From contig NC_092679.1 of the NCBI RefSeq assembly GCF_964355755.1, positions 13,444,932 to 13,508,931 on the forward strand: a stretch of 64,000 nt of DNA, given 5' to 3'. This DNA is from Antedon mediterranea. Its lineage: Eukaryota; Echinodermata; Crinoidea; Comatulida; Antedonidae. Within the stretch, counting starts at the first letter, position 1, and each line of letters opens with the position of its first letter. Below are positions 35,465 to 46,905 of the stretch, one piece after another. Below the pieces are notes generated by a model that saw only the letters and a list, made by a program, of their open reading frames with translations, was not told the origin of the DNA and searched no databases. The position numbers were made by a program, and so were the translations under genes.

Positions 35465-35530
35465 TACGGTCCAATGAGCAGGCTCTCCTCCGTTTCCAAT
35501 GGCAATTGTCGAGCTGGTATGACGTCAATA
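35465..35530 (-). promoter_or_regulatory. Putative NCKX proximal promoter: CRE and two CCAAT boxes
   Basis: TGACGTCA at 35520-35527, CCAAT at 35471-35475 and CCAAT at 35496-35500 lie 180-240 bp upstream of the NCKX ATG. Their clustering upstream of an exon 1 is suggestive only; no transcription start was determined. Confidence 0.3.
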
Positions 35531-37289
35531 CATTTTCGTTTTTAATTGGCCGATTAAACCAGCTTATACCCGAGGGACCTGCTCGACTTGGGGAAAATTC
35601 ACTGAGTAGGCCCTAGTTTGCAACATTTCTTTCTTTATTCTGTCCAAAAAACCTTTACAAGTAGTTCATATTTTATTTCCATCAAATGTTATTATGCTGC
35701 AGTTAACATTTAATGGAAATACCGTTTTCATAATGTTTTCACAGTGAAATAATCGGTACTGGGCGACATCCGACTCAATATACTTTGGTATCTATAGATT
35801 AGCCTTTACTAGATACTAGATAAATTGTATTTGGTATTTGTATGATATTGTTCACAGATTTGTACTTTTACCAGCAGAACAGACAATAATTTACGATATA
35901 CTAACCTAGTAGCCCTAAACTATTTATATCCGATGGCTTTGATTGAATTCGATATTCATTTTTTAAAAGCCTGCCCAGCACATTTTTCAGAATCACAATA
36001 CAAACATTATAATTAAAATAGTCTATACGTGATATAAATTAATTAACCACACGCATGGTTAAAATGTTGAAATTGGCCTAATTTGAGTACGTCGGGGGAA
36101 AATCCTTGGGCATAGACACTGTCGCTACGAAAGTATATGAAGGGATAGATATATTTTTAAGTTGAAGAATGCGTTTCAAGCTAGCGCAGCAGAAATGCAG
36201 ACCAATAATTGCTTAAATGACTCCAAATTATCACTGATCAATAATGATGACGGGCATCATAACAAGGAGTTATTGAACCAGGTGTTCTAAGTCAGATCGA
36301 ACGTATTTAAAGCAATCAGGGCCAGCATTGCCAGTAGCACTTGTGCGTTAAGCACTTTCGAAAGTCAAATACCGCCTGAACTTTTGGGAATTTATAAACA
36401 ATCCACTTGCACGTTGTATTAGTATGGCACGCCAGGACTCAACACGAGCGATGTGTAAACTCGACACGAATGAATGTGACATTAAAATGGCAAATTAAAC
36501 AATTGTTTTTACAACTATTTTTTCAGGGGAAAATATATCTTTTAGTACATCAACAGATTTTGATGTGTTTAGTTCAAGTAGGTCTATAGACATATGTTAT
36601 TAAAATAATTTTAAAACATTTCAACAATAACTCGTTATGATAAGATAGTGATTGTCAGAAAAACAATAAAATCAATTTTAAAACAATGCAAAATACAAAT
36701 ATAAATGAAACATACTTTATGTATTTCTTTTGTTGGTACTTATATTTGTTGTGACAAGCAAGACACGTTTCGAGTGACAATTCTTAACGAAATAAATAAA
36801 TTGAACACAAAGCAATTCTCATTGGTGTGTATAATTGTTCTGGTAAAACGGCACATGTCCTGTACCAGACCGGTGAAGATATTAATTTCCGAGTTCACAT
36901 TTTATTTAAACAAAAAGAATATATATATATATATATATAATAATATCAATCATTTCTACATTTTTGGATAAACATTTACACAGAAAACGTTTTCGTCACC
37001 ATTATATACCCAATACAAATTTCATTACGGTACACTCTTTATTTTCTATGACGTCATCAATGTTTGTCCTTGATGACCGAAATGTTGATTTAAAATCTCT
37101 GCAACATACCTGACGTGTTAATGGTAATTGATATGAGCGCACATTACAGATGGGCGAAATTGATTGTCATTGTAATAAAATATCATTATTTCATTCAATG
37201 ACAATTGTCAGCAGACATCTGAATGTTCTAAAAATGTCACGTCAAAACATATCAATCAAAGTGTTTCCATTAGGCCTATATATTATAGA
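35531..37289. other. Intergenic left of the satellite
   Basis: Mostly unique AT-rich DNA. It contains a TTAA-MITE right-end relic at 36476-36545 (GACATTAAAATGGCAAATTA ... TTTTTCAGGGGAAAATATAT) and a short (TA)n run near 36920. No exon recognised. Confidence 0.4.
36476..36545 (+). mobile_element. TTAA-MITE right-end relic
   Basis: It shares GACATTAAAATGGCA and TTTTTCAGGGG with the element at 9376-9717. The terminal TTAA has decayed. Confidence 0.45.
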
Positions 37290-39590
37290 AGTAAAACCAA
37301 AGTACACAAAAATGAACAAGTTAACCAATTTAAGTAGATCAAAGTTATAAGTAAACAAATTAAAGTTAACCTAACAAAGTAGATCTAGGCCCTAAGTAAG
37401 CAAACCAAGTAATTAAAAAAAGTTGAAAAACAAAGGCAACCCAAAGTAAATTTACAGAGGTAAAGTTAACTAAACAAAAGTAAGTAAACCAAAGTAAGGA
37501 GATCAAAGGAAAGTTTTTTTCCTTTTTCATAACTTTATCGTTTTATTGAGAATAAGTATTATTGTTTTTACTATTACCATGGGATGTACGCTTAAAACTA
37601 TTCAAGTCAAGTCAATTATCATTTATTGTCATTTGTTTTAAGAAAAATAAATTTTGAAAATTTTAAGCGCGCGTACGCATGCGTTACATGCGCTACGCAC
37701 GTAATTGTATTGCCATATGATGATTTATGCCCTGAAATTTATGAGTACCAAATTTTATTTAATTGTGATTCATGCTTGTGAAGATAATTATGATTACAAA
37801 CGTGATTTCGTTAAATCCTGCGTAGACCGCGTAATTTTTTATTGCGCACCGTGAAAACATAACCACATCGATTCCTGACCATAAGGAATATACTGTGAAA
37901 AATTGACTTAGCTAGATTAAACTGATATCAAGATAAGGTCAGAAAGCAATAAAACGCATAGTGATACCGGACCGACAGACAGACCGACCGACCGACATAG
38001 TGAACTATAGAGTCGCGTCCACGCGACTAAAAACATAGAAATTCTGTTGAGTAAAGTTATTGTTTCATTTCATATTTCTGTATTTTATTTTTAATTATAA
38101 ATTTTACTTTTTCAAAAAATGACAAGTTATTGTTTTTATGAATGATCCATGTGAATAAAGTGATTGGTCAAACTTATTTGAAAAAGAAAAGTAAACCAAA
38201 GTAGACGAAGATCCTGGGGGAAGGGTAGGGGGAACATGTCCCCCCACATATTTTTTAGTAAGGCACACCCCCCCCCCCCCCCACCCCCCACCCACTTTTC
38301 GACAGCAAAATCATTCAATTGAAATAGAAAGTAAGACTTTTATCGACATATCGTATGTAATTTTATAAATAAAAAAAAACTAAATACAAATACAGTATAT
38401 ATATTTTGAGTGAAACTGAAAACAGTGGGGCGTCAGGACCAGTGCCTAAAAAGTGCGTAACCCAAAATAATTATAATTATTCTTCTGGGCGGAATTTTTA
38501 TGTGCTCAGAAATCGATTGAAACGATCTATAAATTATTCAAAGAGCCGAGCTTCCAGGTGGACCCCACCGAGGGCCTTTGGTGGCCCCTGGCTACACTGC
38601 CTAAGGTTGCTGGCTTTGCTCGCAAAGTATTTCATTTTTATACGTCCCCCCCCCCCCCTATTAAAAACGGATCTGCGCCGTTGGATACTAGTAAGTAATC
38701 CAAAGTAAGTAAACCAAATTAAGTAAATCAAAAAGTAAATAAAAGTAGATCAAAGTAAGTAAACCAAAGTTTAGTGGATCAACGAAAGGAACCCAAAGTA
38801 AGTAGATCAAAGTAAGTATACTAAATTAAGTAGATCAAAGTAAGTAAACCAAAGTTTAGTGGATCAACGAAAGTAACCCAAAGCAAGTAGATCAAAGTAA
38901 GTATACTAAATTAGGTAGATCAAGTAAGTAAACCAAAGTAAGCAGATCAAAGGAAATAAACCAAAGTAATTAGATCAAAGTAAGTTGATCAAAGTAAGTA
39001 AACTAAAGTAAGTAGATCAAAGTTAGTAAACCAAAGTTAGTAAACCAAAGTAATTAGATCAAAGTTAGTAAACCAAAGTAAGTAGATCAAAGTTAGTAAA
39101 CCAAAGTTAGTAAACCAAAGTTAGTAAACCAAAGTAATTAGATCAAAGTTAGTAAACCAAAGTAATTAGATCAAAGTAAGTAGATTAAAGTAAGTAAAGC
39201 AAAGAGATTAGATCAAAGTAAGTAGATTAAAGTAAGTAAACCAAAGTAATTAGATCAAAGTAAGTAAGTAAACCAAAGTAAGTAAACCAAAGTAAGTAAA
39301 CCAAAGTAAGTAGATCAAAGAAAGAAACGCAAAGTAAGTTTATCAAAGTAAGTAAACCAAAGTAAGTAGATCAAAGAAAGAAACGCAAAGTAAGTTTATC
39401 AAAAGTAAGTAAACCAACGTACAAAAGTACTAGTTAACTAAGTTACGTAAGTAAGTACACTGCTGGAAATCACAGTAAGTAAACCAAAGTATGTTTGAAA
39501 ACATGGAAAATCAAAGTAATCATAATAAGTAAGTAAACAAAGGAAGGAAACACAATTAAATAAACCCAACTATGTCGATCAGAGTAAGTT
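37290..39590. repeat. GTAAGTAAACCAAA / GTAAGTAGATCAAA satellite
   Basis: Two alternating 14-bp variants (ending ACCAAA or GATCAAA) form a degenerate array at 37290-37510 and a longer one at 38690-39590. Between them sit an unrelated repeat copy (37645-38034), poly-C tracts (about 38268-38283 and 38646-38660) and unique sequence. Confidence 0.88.
37645..38034 (-). mobile_element. Copy A of the GTCGCG/ACCGACCG repeat
   Basis: It runs from AAATTTTGAAAATTTTAAGC through GCGTACGCATGCGTTACATG and ends with ACCGACCGACCGACATAG, then AGAGTCGCGTCCACGCGACT and AAAAAC. It is the reverse complement of 40360-40749 with high identity. The far part of the element is missing. Confidence 0.85.
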
Positions 39591-40359
39591 TAAAGTACAC
39601 AAAAATGATGAAAATAAAAGAAAATCAAGCTAAGTAAACATAAGTAAACTAACGTATAAGTAAAACCAAAACAAACAAAAAACATTCCAGTATACTTCTG
39701 ACAGGGAAAGAAATCGTACGTAAGATGTCTGTAAAAATCATAAAACTTGATCTTGATCAAAACCAATGTAAGTAGATGAAAAGCTATTAACCAAACTAAG
39801 CCAAAGTAATAATTATATGACAAATTAAACAACATTAGTTATACCAATGCCAATAGCGAATATGTATTATCTAAATATCAAAACTGTAACGGTTTATTGT
39901 TTTAAAATATCAGTTTTAATCATATTATCAATATCGTTGTAACACCGATTTGAATATTGCATTTTCCTACAAACATTTATTGAATTATTCAAGGAAAACC
40001 TCTAATTGTGTTCCCTCTTCCCTTCAATCTAAGTAATAATAATGATTTTAATCAGAAAATGCGAAAATGAAACAGTTGCATATGTCACGTCTGTTTAGCC
40101 TTACCCAGTATTGCAATTCATATTCCTAAGATTGTGATTTAATTGATGGAGCTGTTGCTAAAGTGTAGAAACTACCGTTACTGTATTAGTACGCTTATGT
40201 AAGACAATTCACATGCTTCATAATGTTCAATGGCGATAGACTGTATCAACAACATACAATCTAATCTATGTTTCTATATTAGCTAGAAAAATAGAGGCTG
40301 AATGCGTTTCTATTTAGCTGGCGTGTTATGATGATATGCGGCTGACTGACATAAACAAT

Positions 40360-41075
40360 GTTTTTAGTCGCGTGGAAGCGACTCTATAGTTCACTATGTC
40401 GGTCGGTCGGTCGGTCTGTCGGTCCGGTATCACTATGCGTTTTATCGCTTTCTGACCTTATCTTGATATCAGTTTAATCTAACTAAGTCAATTTTTCACA
40501 GTATATTCCTTATGGCCAGGAATCGATGTGGTTATGTTTTCACGGTGCGCAATAAAAAAGTTACGCGGTCTACGCACGATTTAACGAAATCACGTTTGTA
40601 ATCATATCTTCACAACCATGAATCACAATTAAATAAAATTTGGTACTCATAAATTTCAGGGCATAAATCATCATATGGCAATACAATTACGTGCGTAGCG
40701 CATGTAACGCATGCGTACGCGCACTTAAAATTTTCAAAATTTATTTTCGATGAAATAAGAGTACGTTTCAGGCAATTTTAAGCGTTTACAAAATTGCCAT
40801 GAGTGCGCAGATTTTTGCGCGCGCACTGCGCGTTAATTGTTATTGAGCACTCTTTTTGCCCGATTTCTGTTTTCTTGACTTACTTTTCAACTCGAAATTA
40901 CGTTATACGAGCACGTCAAAAGTGACAGGCTACGCACGTGTAAATTAAAAAAACATAACTGTTTTTAAACATTTCAACATTTTTAAACATGTTCAGTCAT
41001 TTCGGTCAGTTGGTAGGTTGGTCGGTCGGTCGGTAAACACTAAGCACGTGACTGCAGTCATCTATATGGCCTTGT
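40360..41075 (+). mobile_element. Copy B (longest) of the GTCGCG/ACCGACCG repeat
   Basis: It starts TTTTTAGTCGCGTGGAAGCG then CACTATGTCGGTCGGTCGG. It continues past the part shared with copy A and ends GGTCGGTCGGTCGGTAAACA ... CACGTGACTGCAGTCATCTA, TATGGCCTTGTTG. Both ends carry GTCGG tracts and an A/GCGTG-type border, so the ends are loosely inverted. There is no coding capacity. Confidence 0.75.
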
Positions 41076-42282
41076 TGTTAAAAGAGCATGTATATATTGT
41101 ATACATTGTAATGCCAGCCTCATGTTTACAGAATCTACCGAATTCCTTCTTTATGAATTTTTAAGAAAATCGATATAGGCAGAACTGGCACAATATATAG
41201 CATATATTTTTAATTATTCATTTATTTCACATCATTTTCTTAATTGACCTAGATAATCGGTGAAATGTGTGTTTTATAGCAATATACTTTTACAATTATT
41301 CTGCAATTGAAGGCTCGTGCCTGACACGATTTAAAAGGGTTAGTAAGACGTGTGTTAATGGTCAACATGGGCCGTATATAAAGCATTACAAGATTTATGA
41401 AAAGCTATATAAACATTGAAGGCTGTTTGTAACGTGTGTATTACGATCACGAGATCGTTACAATTTGCCTTAAGTGCAGCGTAAAAAAGTCCTTATTACA
41501 AGTGTTTTCATTAGGTCATCAGCGGACAACTTCAGAGGCTTTTAAGCACGAGAGTATAATGCTGAGGTTTTTATCATAGTGTGTGTTTAGAGGTAATGTG
41601 ACCGCGCAACCGCCCCCACCCTAACACAACAGCCATAAAACAGTAGGTCACCCATAATTGTATGGACGAAAAGAAGATTAGAAGAAAAATATCGCACAGA
41701 ACGCACACATTGCGTGCGATATGGACGATTTATCGCTCAATATAGAAAACAAATTCCACATATTGTATTAATATTTTCTGTATTATGTAAGCCCGGAGAC
41801 ATTTAATGATAACATTTAGAAAGCGCTTGTGATCTTAAAATAAACATCATTCAGCCAGTACAGTTCCAATAAAATTTGAAGGCGGGATTTAAATTACTGA
41901 AAAGATGACAATGCTATGGTATCAGTGGCTGGATCTCAATTGAGATAAAAAATAAAATAAGCAAAAGCTAAATCAAAACGATAAAGTAAAAGAGTTGGAA
42001 AAATTAGCAGAGCTTTCGGGCAACACTAACCCTTCATCAGTGCATTTTATATAAATACATTTTAAAATACATTTATTGAAAATGTACTGTATTCTTATTT
42101 TCGATTTACACTTAACGAAATCAATTTATCAACTGTAAAAAAAAACGGAACCTGAATATGTTGCTTCTTGCCTTTAGGACATGAGAAATGCCCATTTTAT
42201 ACCATTATTATAAAATGAAATTCAACCTTGTGTTAATTTAGAAATAAAACCTAAACTATTGTGTTCTACATTTTACTGTAGC
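41076..42282. other. Intergenic between repeat copy B and the LRAT-like gene
   Basis: No gene recognised. At about 41995-42050 AGCAGAGCTTTCGGGCAACA followed by CTAACCCTTCATCAGTGC resembles the conserved ends of Penelope-like elements, read on the minus strand as GATGAAGGGTTAGTGTTGCC. Confidence 0.4.
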
Positions 42283-44055
42283 CTATCTACGTGAACTGTA
42301 AGATGAACTTGAAGATCCAAAATATGAAAATAATCTAACAATAGCAGTAATCCACCACGGAACGCCTCCCGCCTGCTCGCTTCTTGCTTGATCGTGACAC
42401 CAACGAGCAAAATGCTCACAGTTGTTGGTCACCACATCGTACGGTCTGACTCTAAATGAAATTCCCTCTGCACCTTTCGCACGTTCTATAACATCTTGGC
42501 GTATCACATAATGAGGGCAAGATACACATTCCGAATTGTTACCACCAGCGAACTCCTGCAGTGTCACACGATGTACCTCGTTTTCAAGCATTAGGTGCAT
42601 AACTTCACCGTTACCAATGTAGACTCCTGAAATCAAATTTAATTCAAACCTTTGTTTTATTTGTTGAAGATAACAGCCATAAACAATAAAGTCATAAACA
42701 AATAGGAACATCACATTTTAGAACTGAACTTTCGGTTAAAATAAATAAAACGTCTTGGAAATCATCAACATCAGATAGACATAAACAATGTAGCAGAATA
42801 GAATTTGTAGTACGATCCATTTAACCTTTTTTGTATAAAAAAAAGTAATGATCAAAACACAGCAAGCATTGTTTTTACCAAATATTTAATACAAATAATG
42901 AATGTTTATGATAGCCCTTTCACACCAAAACTCCGTAGTGTCTCCGGAGTTTTGCTTTTGGTGTGAAAGGGGTATTAGTTAGATAACTCGCTCTTGCTTG
43001 GTGCCCGCGAAGTTGATCTTAAACGAATACAGCAATTGCAGAACAAGGCGGCGCGACTGGTCTTTGCGTGTGGACGGGATCAACTCCCGGGATGATTTAT
43101 TGAAAGATTTCCATTGGCTTCATATAAAAAAAAAAAAGAATTTTGTACAAAGTTATTGTTTTTGTTTATAAATGTATTTACTCTGTTGTTCCTTTGTCCA
43201 TTTTTTAGTTAATTAAGTTTAACCGTGACCAGCTTTCATTTAATTTGCATATGCCGATTCGCTCCTCTGATGATCCCACCCGACTTTTCGTTCCACGATG
43301 TAATCGGAAAGCTGGTGACAATGCGTTTTCTGTCACCGCTTCGCGGATCTGGAACGCACTACCTGTCGATTTGAGAGGAGCGAATTCGGCACCTCTATTT
43401 AAACGTCAACTTAAAACTTGTCTTTGTTCTTTGTAGGAAACCAAAAAACTTGTATAGAATAGAATAGAATCAAGGACAATGTTGTTAGATTGCCTTACTT
43501 GGATGGTGAGAATACCGTGAGTTGAAAAATTGACTGCTCAAGCAGAGTTGAAAATTAAAGCAGTCAATTTTTCAACGAATGAATATTCTCTCCATTCAAC
43601 GAATACAAAACATTCATTTATTTATAACACAACTACTCTTTTATTCAATTTACACCATGTATATAGGCCTATGGTAAATCATTGAGGAATATTAGGCCGA
43701 GAAGCTTGGTCATTAAAATGGTGAATAGGCAGTGCTGGCTCCAACTTTAGACGCGGAGCAGAACAGTTATATTACAACAAGTTGATTTCCGACCACGATC
43801 AGTCAACGTCACGTGGCAAACATTCTCAAAATGTTTACAGAAAGATGAAAGTGCATTATAGCACTCCAGTTCACTTTTATATCACCATTAGATATCACTT
43901 TTTCGTTATATAGGCCTAGGTTAATTCCTAATGACACGTGATGCAATCAAATTCCAATTGAGAATACAAGTTGCGTTATAAATGTTTTTAAAATTACCCC
44001 AATGAGTGCAGCCAATTTGATCCCGCACCTTGATAAGGTCACCTGCTTGAAACAT
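42283..44055 (-). CDS. LRAT-domain (NlpC/P60-type) protein, two coding exons
   Basis: Exon A: ATG 44055-44053 to 43998. Exon B: 42626-42283 (TAG). They join in phase through a split Gly codon to give 133 aa. The start reads MFQAGDLIKVRDQIGCTHWG then VYIGNGEVMHLM; NNCEHFARWC follows at about 87-96. The predicted catalytic set is His18, His30 and Cys89, as in LRAT and PLAAT acyltransferases/phospholipases. A hydrophobic VPWWITAIVRLFSYFG near the C-terminus (about 108-123) may be a membrane anchor, followed by a serine tail. It is shorter than typical PLAATs (about 160 aa). The start codon follows an acceptor at 44075-44076, so the 5' UTR is likely spliced; a candidate noncoding exon ends at 44160 with a GTAAGT donor. 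The intron holds a LINE fragment and two palindromes. Substrate cannot be inferred. Confidence 0.75.
42911..42975. repeat. Short palindrome with CCCTTTCACACC ends
   Basis: ATAGCCCTTTCACACCAAAA then CTCCG pairs with CGGAGTTTTG, CTTTTGGTGTGAAAGGGGTA. The CCCTTTCACACC terminus is like PIF/Harbinger-type MITEs. It directly abuts the LINE fragment at 42977. Confidence 0.65.
42977..43480 (+). mobile_element. LINE ORF2 C-terminal fragment
   Basis: Broken + frames read CNSLLLGA, RIQQLQNKAARLVF, then (43245-43436) RKAGDNAFSVTASRIWNALP and FKRQLKTCL. The order and motifs are those of the extreme C-terminus of CR1/L2/Jockey-type RT proteins. The 3' end is an (ATAGA)n-like tail near 43455. Confidence 0.85.
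43508..43592. repeat. Hairpin with 18-bp perfect arms
   Basis: GTTGAAAAATTGACTGCT (43521-43538) is exactly inverted at 43559-43576. Outer GAGAATA/TATTCTC extends the stem with interruptions. It may be a tiny MITE in the LRAT-like intron. Confidence 0.7.
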
Positions 44056-45139
44056 TGATGAAAACGTATCGAAACTGTAAAAAAAAAACCATTCAATTTC
44101 TATATAAACGTTACAGTAACAGAATATTTGAAAATTATTGCCACTCTGGGGCAACTTACATGATACGTAGCCCTCGTCGCTGCTTTGATGTTTGGGTTTC
44201 CTCCTAGTGCTTTTACAGGATTTTGGCAATGGTAAGATTTTCTGGTGGTCTGGTTATGTTATGATGATAATGATATGATATGATATAGTAAAACAAACCT
44301 TTTGTAAATTTCGCCTGGTGCCCGATTAATTACCTCAGCAGCTGGTGTACAATATGCATCATATCAAAGGCGTATCTAGAATTTATAGCAATACAAAAAA
44401 CATTTTTCGAAACTGGCAAAAAAAAAGAAAAGAGCTTTCTTACCTTAATCGTGAATCTCTCTCAAGCCTACGGTAAACCCGTTGATTTTGAGATCAAAAC
44501 AAATGTGGACACTTTATATATGTATAATGGCAGAATCCAAAGACCATAAATAAAGCCTTTAGTGGTGTAAACCCAGATGTGGATTTTGGGACAATTTGAG
44601 AGAAAGATACAGTGGGAACAACTACAACAACTATGGAAATCTGTTCCGTTTGATGACGTGGGTTGAGTAATTAGAGATGGTGGATACGAATGCTTCTATA
44701 GACAACAATATATTCCGTTTCTATAGAACCATGGTTAAATTACATTAGGCCCTACATTAGGATGATTTAATTAATAAATTTAAAAAAAATATTCTATCAG
44801 AAATCGGATAAACCCAATATTTCGTTTACATTTCGCCACTAATTTCACTAACACATGTTATACAGTATTTATTCAATAAAACGTTTTTTCCTTTCAGTTC
44901 TAATTTAACAAGTGGTTTTTAAATTGTTTTATCGGAATCTAAACTAAGCTACTAGGCTGTGGATGGCCCATTCATTATATTTGAGCGTCCCCTGCCCCTG
45001 GTGATCTCCGGGATCACACTGACCCGACGGAAAAGTCCTACGGCGTCAGGAACATTCTAATTACAGAACAAATGCTGTTTAATAGTACATTACAGCATTT
45101 GTTCTTGTTACAAAAAAAAGGTAATAAGAATTATTTACA
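44056..45139. other. Upstream of the LRAT-like start codon
   Basis: A possible 5' UTR exon ends at 44160 (donor GTAAGT). Its frames do not splice in frame with an upstream ATG, so it is not counted as coding. Otherwise unique sequence. Confidence 0.35.
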
Positions 45140-45840
45140 AATACTGTATGACTATTTGGCTCACACCAAACCAATATTTTATTCACTTAAAACACTTAAA
45201 TATATTTGATATAATCGAATAAAATACTGCTGTAACAATGTACAAATCCCATAAACTACAACTTCCTCCTATAAGTCAACGGTATTTTAAATTAAACAGA
45301 GATGTCCAGAACTATAATACCAGACAGAAGGATAAATGTAATATTAAATTAAGGAAAACCTTAAAAGCAATGTGTTTATCAAATAAAGGAATTGTATTGT
45401 GGAATAAACTATCTAGTAATCTTAAAGAATCCACAAATGTATATGGATTTCGAAAACTATATACAAACTATTGAAAATTATACAAAATGAGTGTAAGTAA
45501 TTATAAATATTAAGAACTTGTAAATCTTTTCTTCTTCTATTAACAAACGTATGTTACCGGATTTTTTAAGTTTAAAAGCCAGCTGATGAATAACTGAATG
45601 AAATGTTGTATTTATTTGCATAGTATTTGTATTGAAGTGTTGTAATTTGTTGAAAAACCTTTGCAATTATTATTTAAGAGCTGATTTTCATATATTTAAT
45701 GAAATTTATATTTAAATGGGGTTATTTCTTTTATAAGCTTTTGCTTCTTGAATTTTCCCCTTTTCTTTGTTTAAATGTCATATTGAAATTTAATTCTTCT
45801 CTCAAAGAAAATAAAAGAATTTGTCATTGTCAGGATCACA
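45140..45840 (+). mobile_element. LINE 3' fragment with RT C-terminus
   Basis: Around 45150 the frame reads HTKPIFYSLKTLKY, then after a stop 45238-45477 reads QNYNTRQKDKCNIKL and NKGIVLWNKLSSNLKEST ending FRKLY. This corresponds to the HNTR and G-LWN-LP motifs at the end of LINE ORF2. The 3' UTR ends near 45840 with AAATAAAAGAATTTGTCATT. Confidence 0.82.
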
Positions 45841-46399
45841 TCCTGGGTTAAGGGCAGCCAGATTATCTTAATTATTTTATCTAAATCTTTTAAATAATAT
45901 CGTAGCATTAAGTGTCAATTTAATGTTTATTGTATCGTTAACACTGCTCGTAAGTAATAATCTTCTCTACGATTATCATCGTAACCATATTTGTTATTAT
46001 AAAAGAGGCATAAAACAATTTGTCAATGGTCAAACCAAAGGTAATTGGTGACGATTTAAAACATTGAGATATCTATATATCTGTATAAATTTTATTCATT
46101 ATGGGCAATCGCAAACGCAATATCGCGAAACCACGTGTGCGTGTCTTGGCAAAAATATGCTCATATTAGTTGCTTTTAATCCAATTCTTGAACTTAGCGT
46201 CACGTCAACGTATTGAGTGTATTTACAAAACACTCGGTCACCTGAATTGGTTTACCATTTCAAATTCAATTTAATGGCACAATATATTCATGAAAGTAAT
46301 AATAACGGTGTATCAATGTGCAGGACAGCACTTAGTCGCATTGTTAATTTTCTTTAGTACATAATAAAAGTGCCAATGTAGAGTGTACAATCGGTAATG
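45841..46399. other. Intergenic, nothing recognised
   Basis: AT-rich unique DNA with no supported exon. Confidence 0.35.
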
Positions 46400-46905
46400 T
46401 CAAATATACCGATAATGTATAATATTCCGGTAATATCAATTTATCCATCTACCGTTAATTTCATTATTCCGGTAATCAATGTAGGCCTACAGTTGTACTG
46501 ATAATTTCAATACACCGGTAATGTCAATGTCAATGCAACGTCATGCTAATGTACCGGTAATTCCAATGTACCGGTGGCAATGTATACAGGTAATGTCAAT
46601 GTACCGATGTCTAATGTGGCGGTAACATCAATGTACCGGTAATTTCAATTTCAATGTACTGATAATATATCAATGCAGCGCCATGCTAATATAGCGGTAA
46701 TTTCAATGTACCGGTGGCAATGTATACAGGTAATGTCAATGTACCGATGTCTAATGTGGTGGTAACATCAAGGTACCGGTAATGCCAATGTACCGATAAT
46801 ATAGCAATGCACCGTCATGCTAATGTACCGGTAATTTCAATGTACCGGTAGCAATATATACAGGTAATATCAATGTACCGATGTAATGTGGTGGTAACAT
46901 CAAAC
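46400..46905. repeat. CCGGTA-rich array with about 135-140 bp higher-order unit
   Basis: Short AATGTACCGGTAAT-type units are nested in a larger unit beginning CATGCTAAT at 46542, 46682 and 46816. The large unit always passes through GGCAATGTATACAGGTAATG and GATGTCTAATGTGG before the next copy. Confidence 0.85.

Noticed and set aside
44160-44229. Upstream coding exon for the LRAT-like protein
   Set aside because: The only open frames reaching the GTAAGT donor lack an ATG or end in the wrong phase for the next exon; 5' UTR is more likely.
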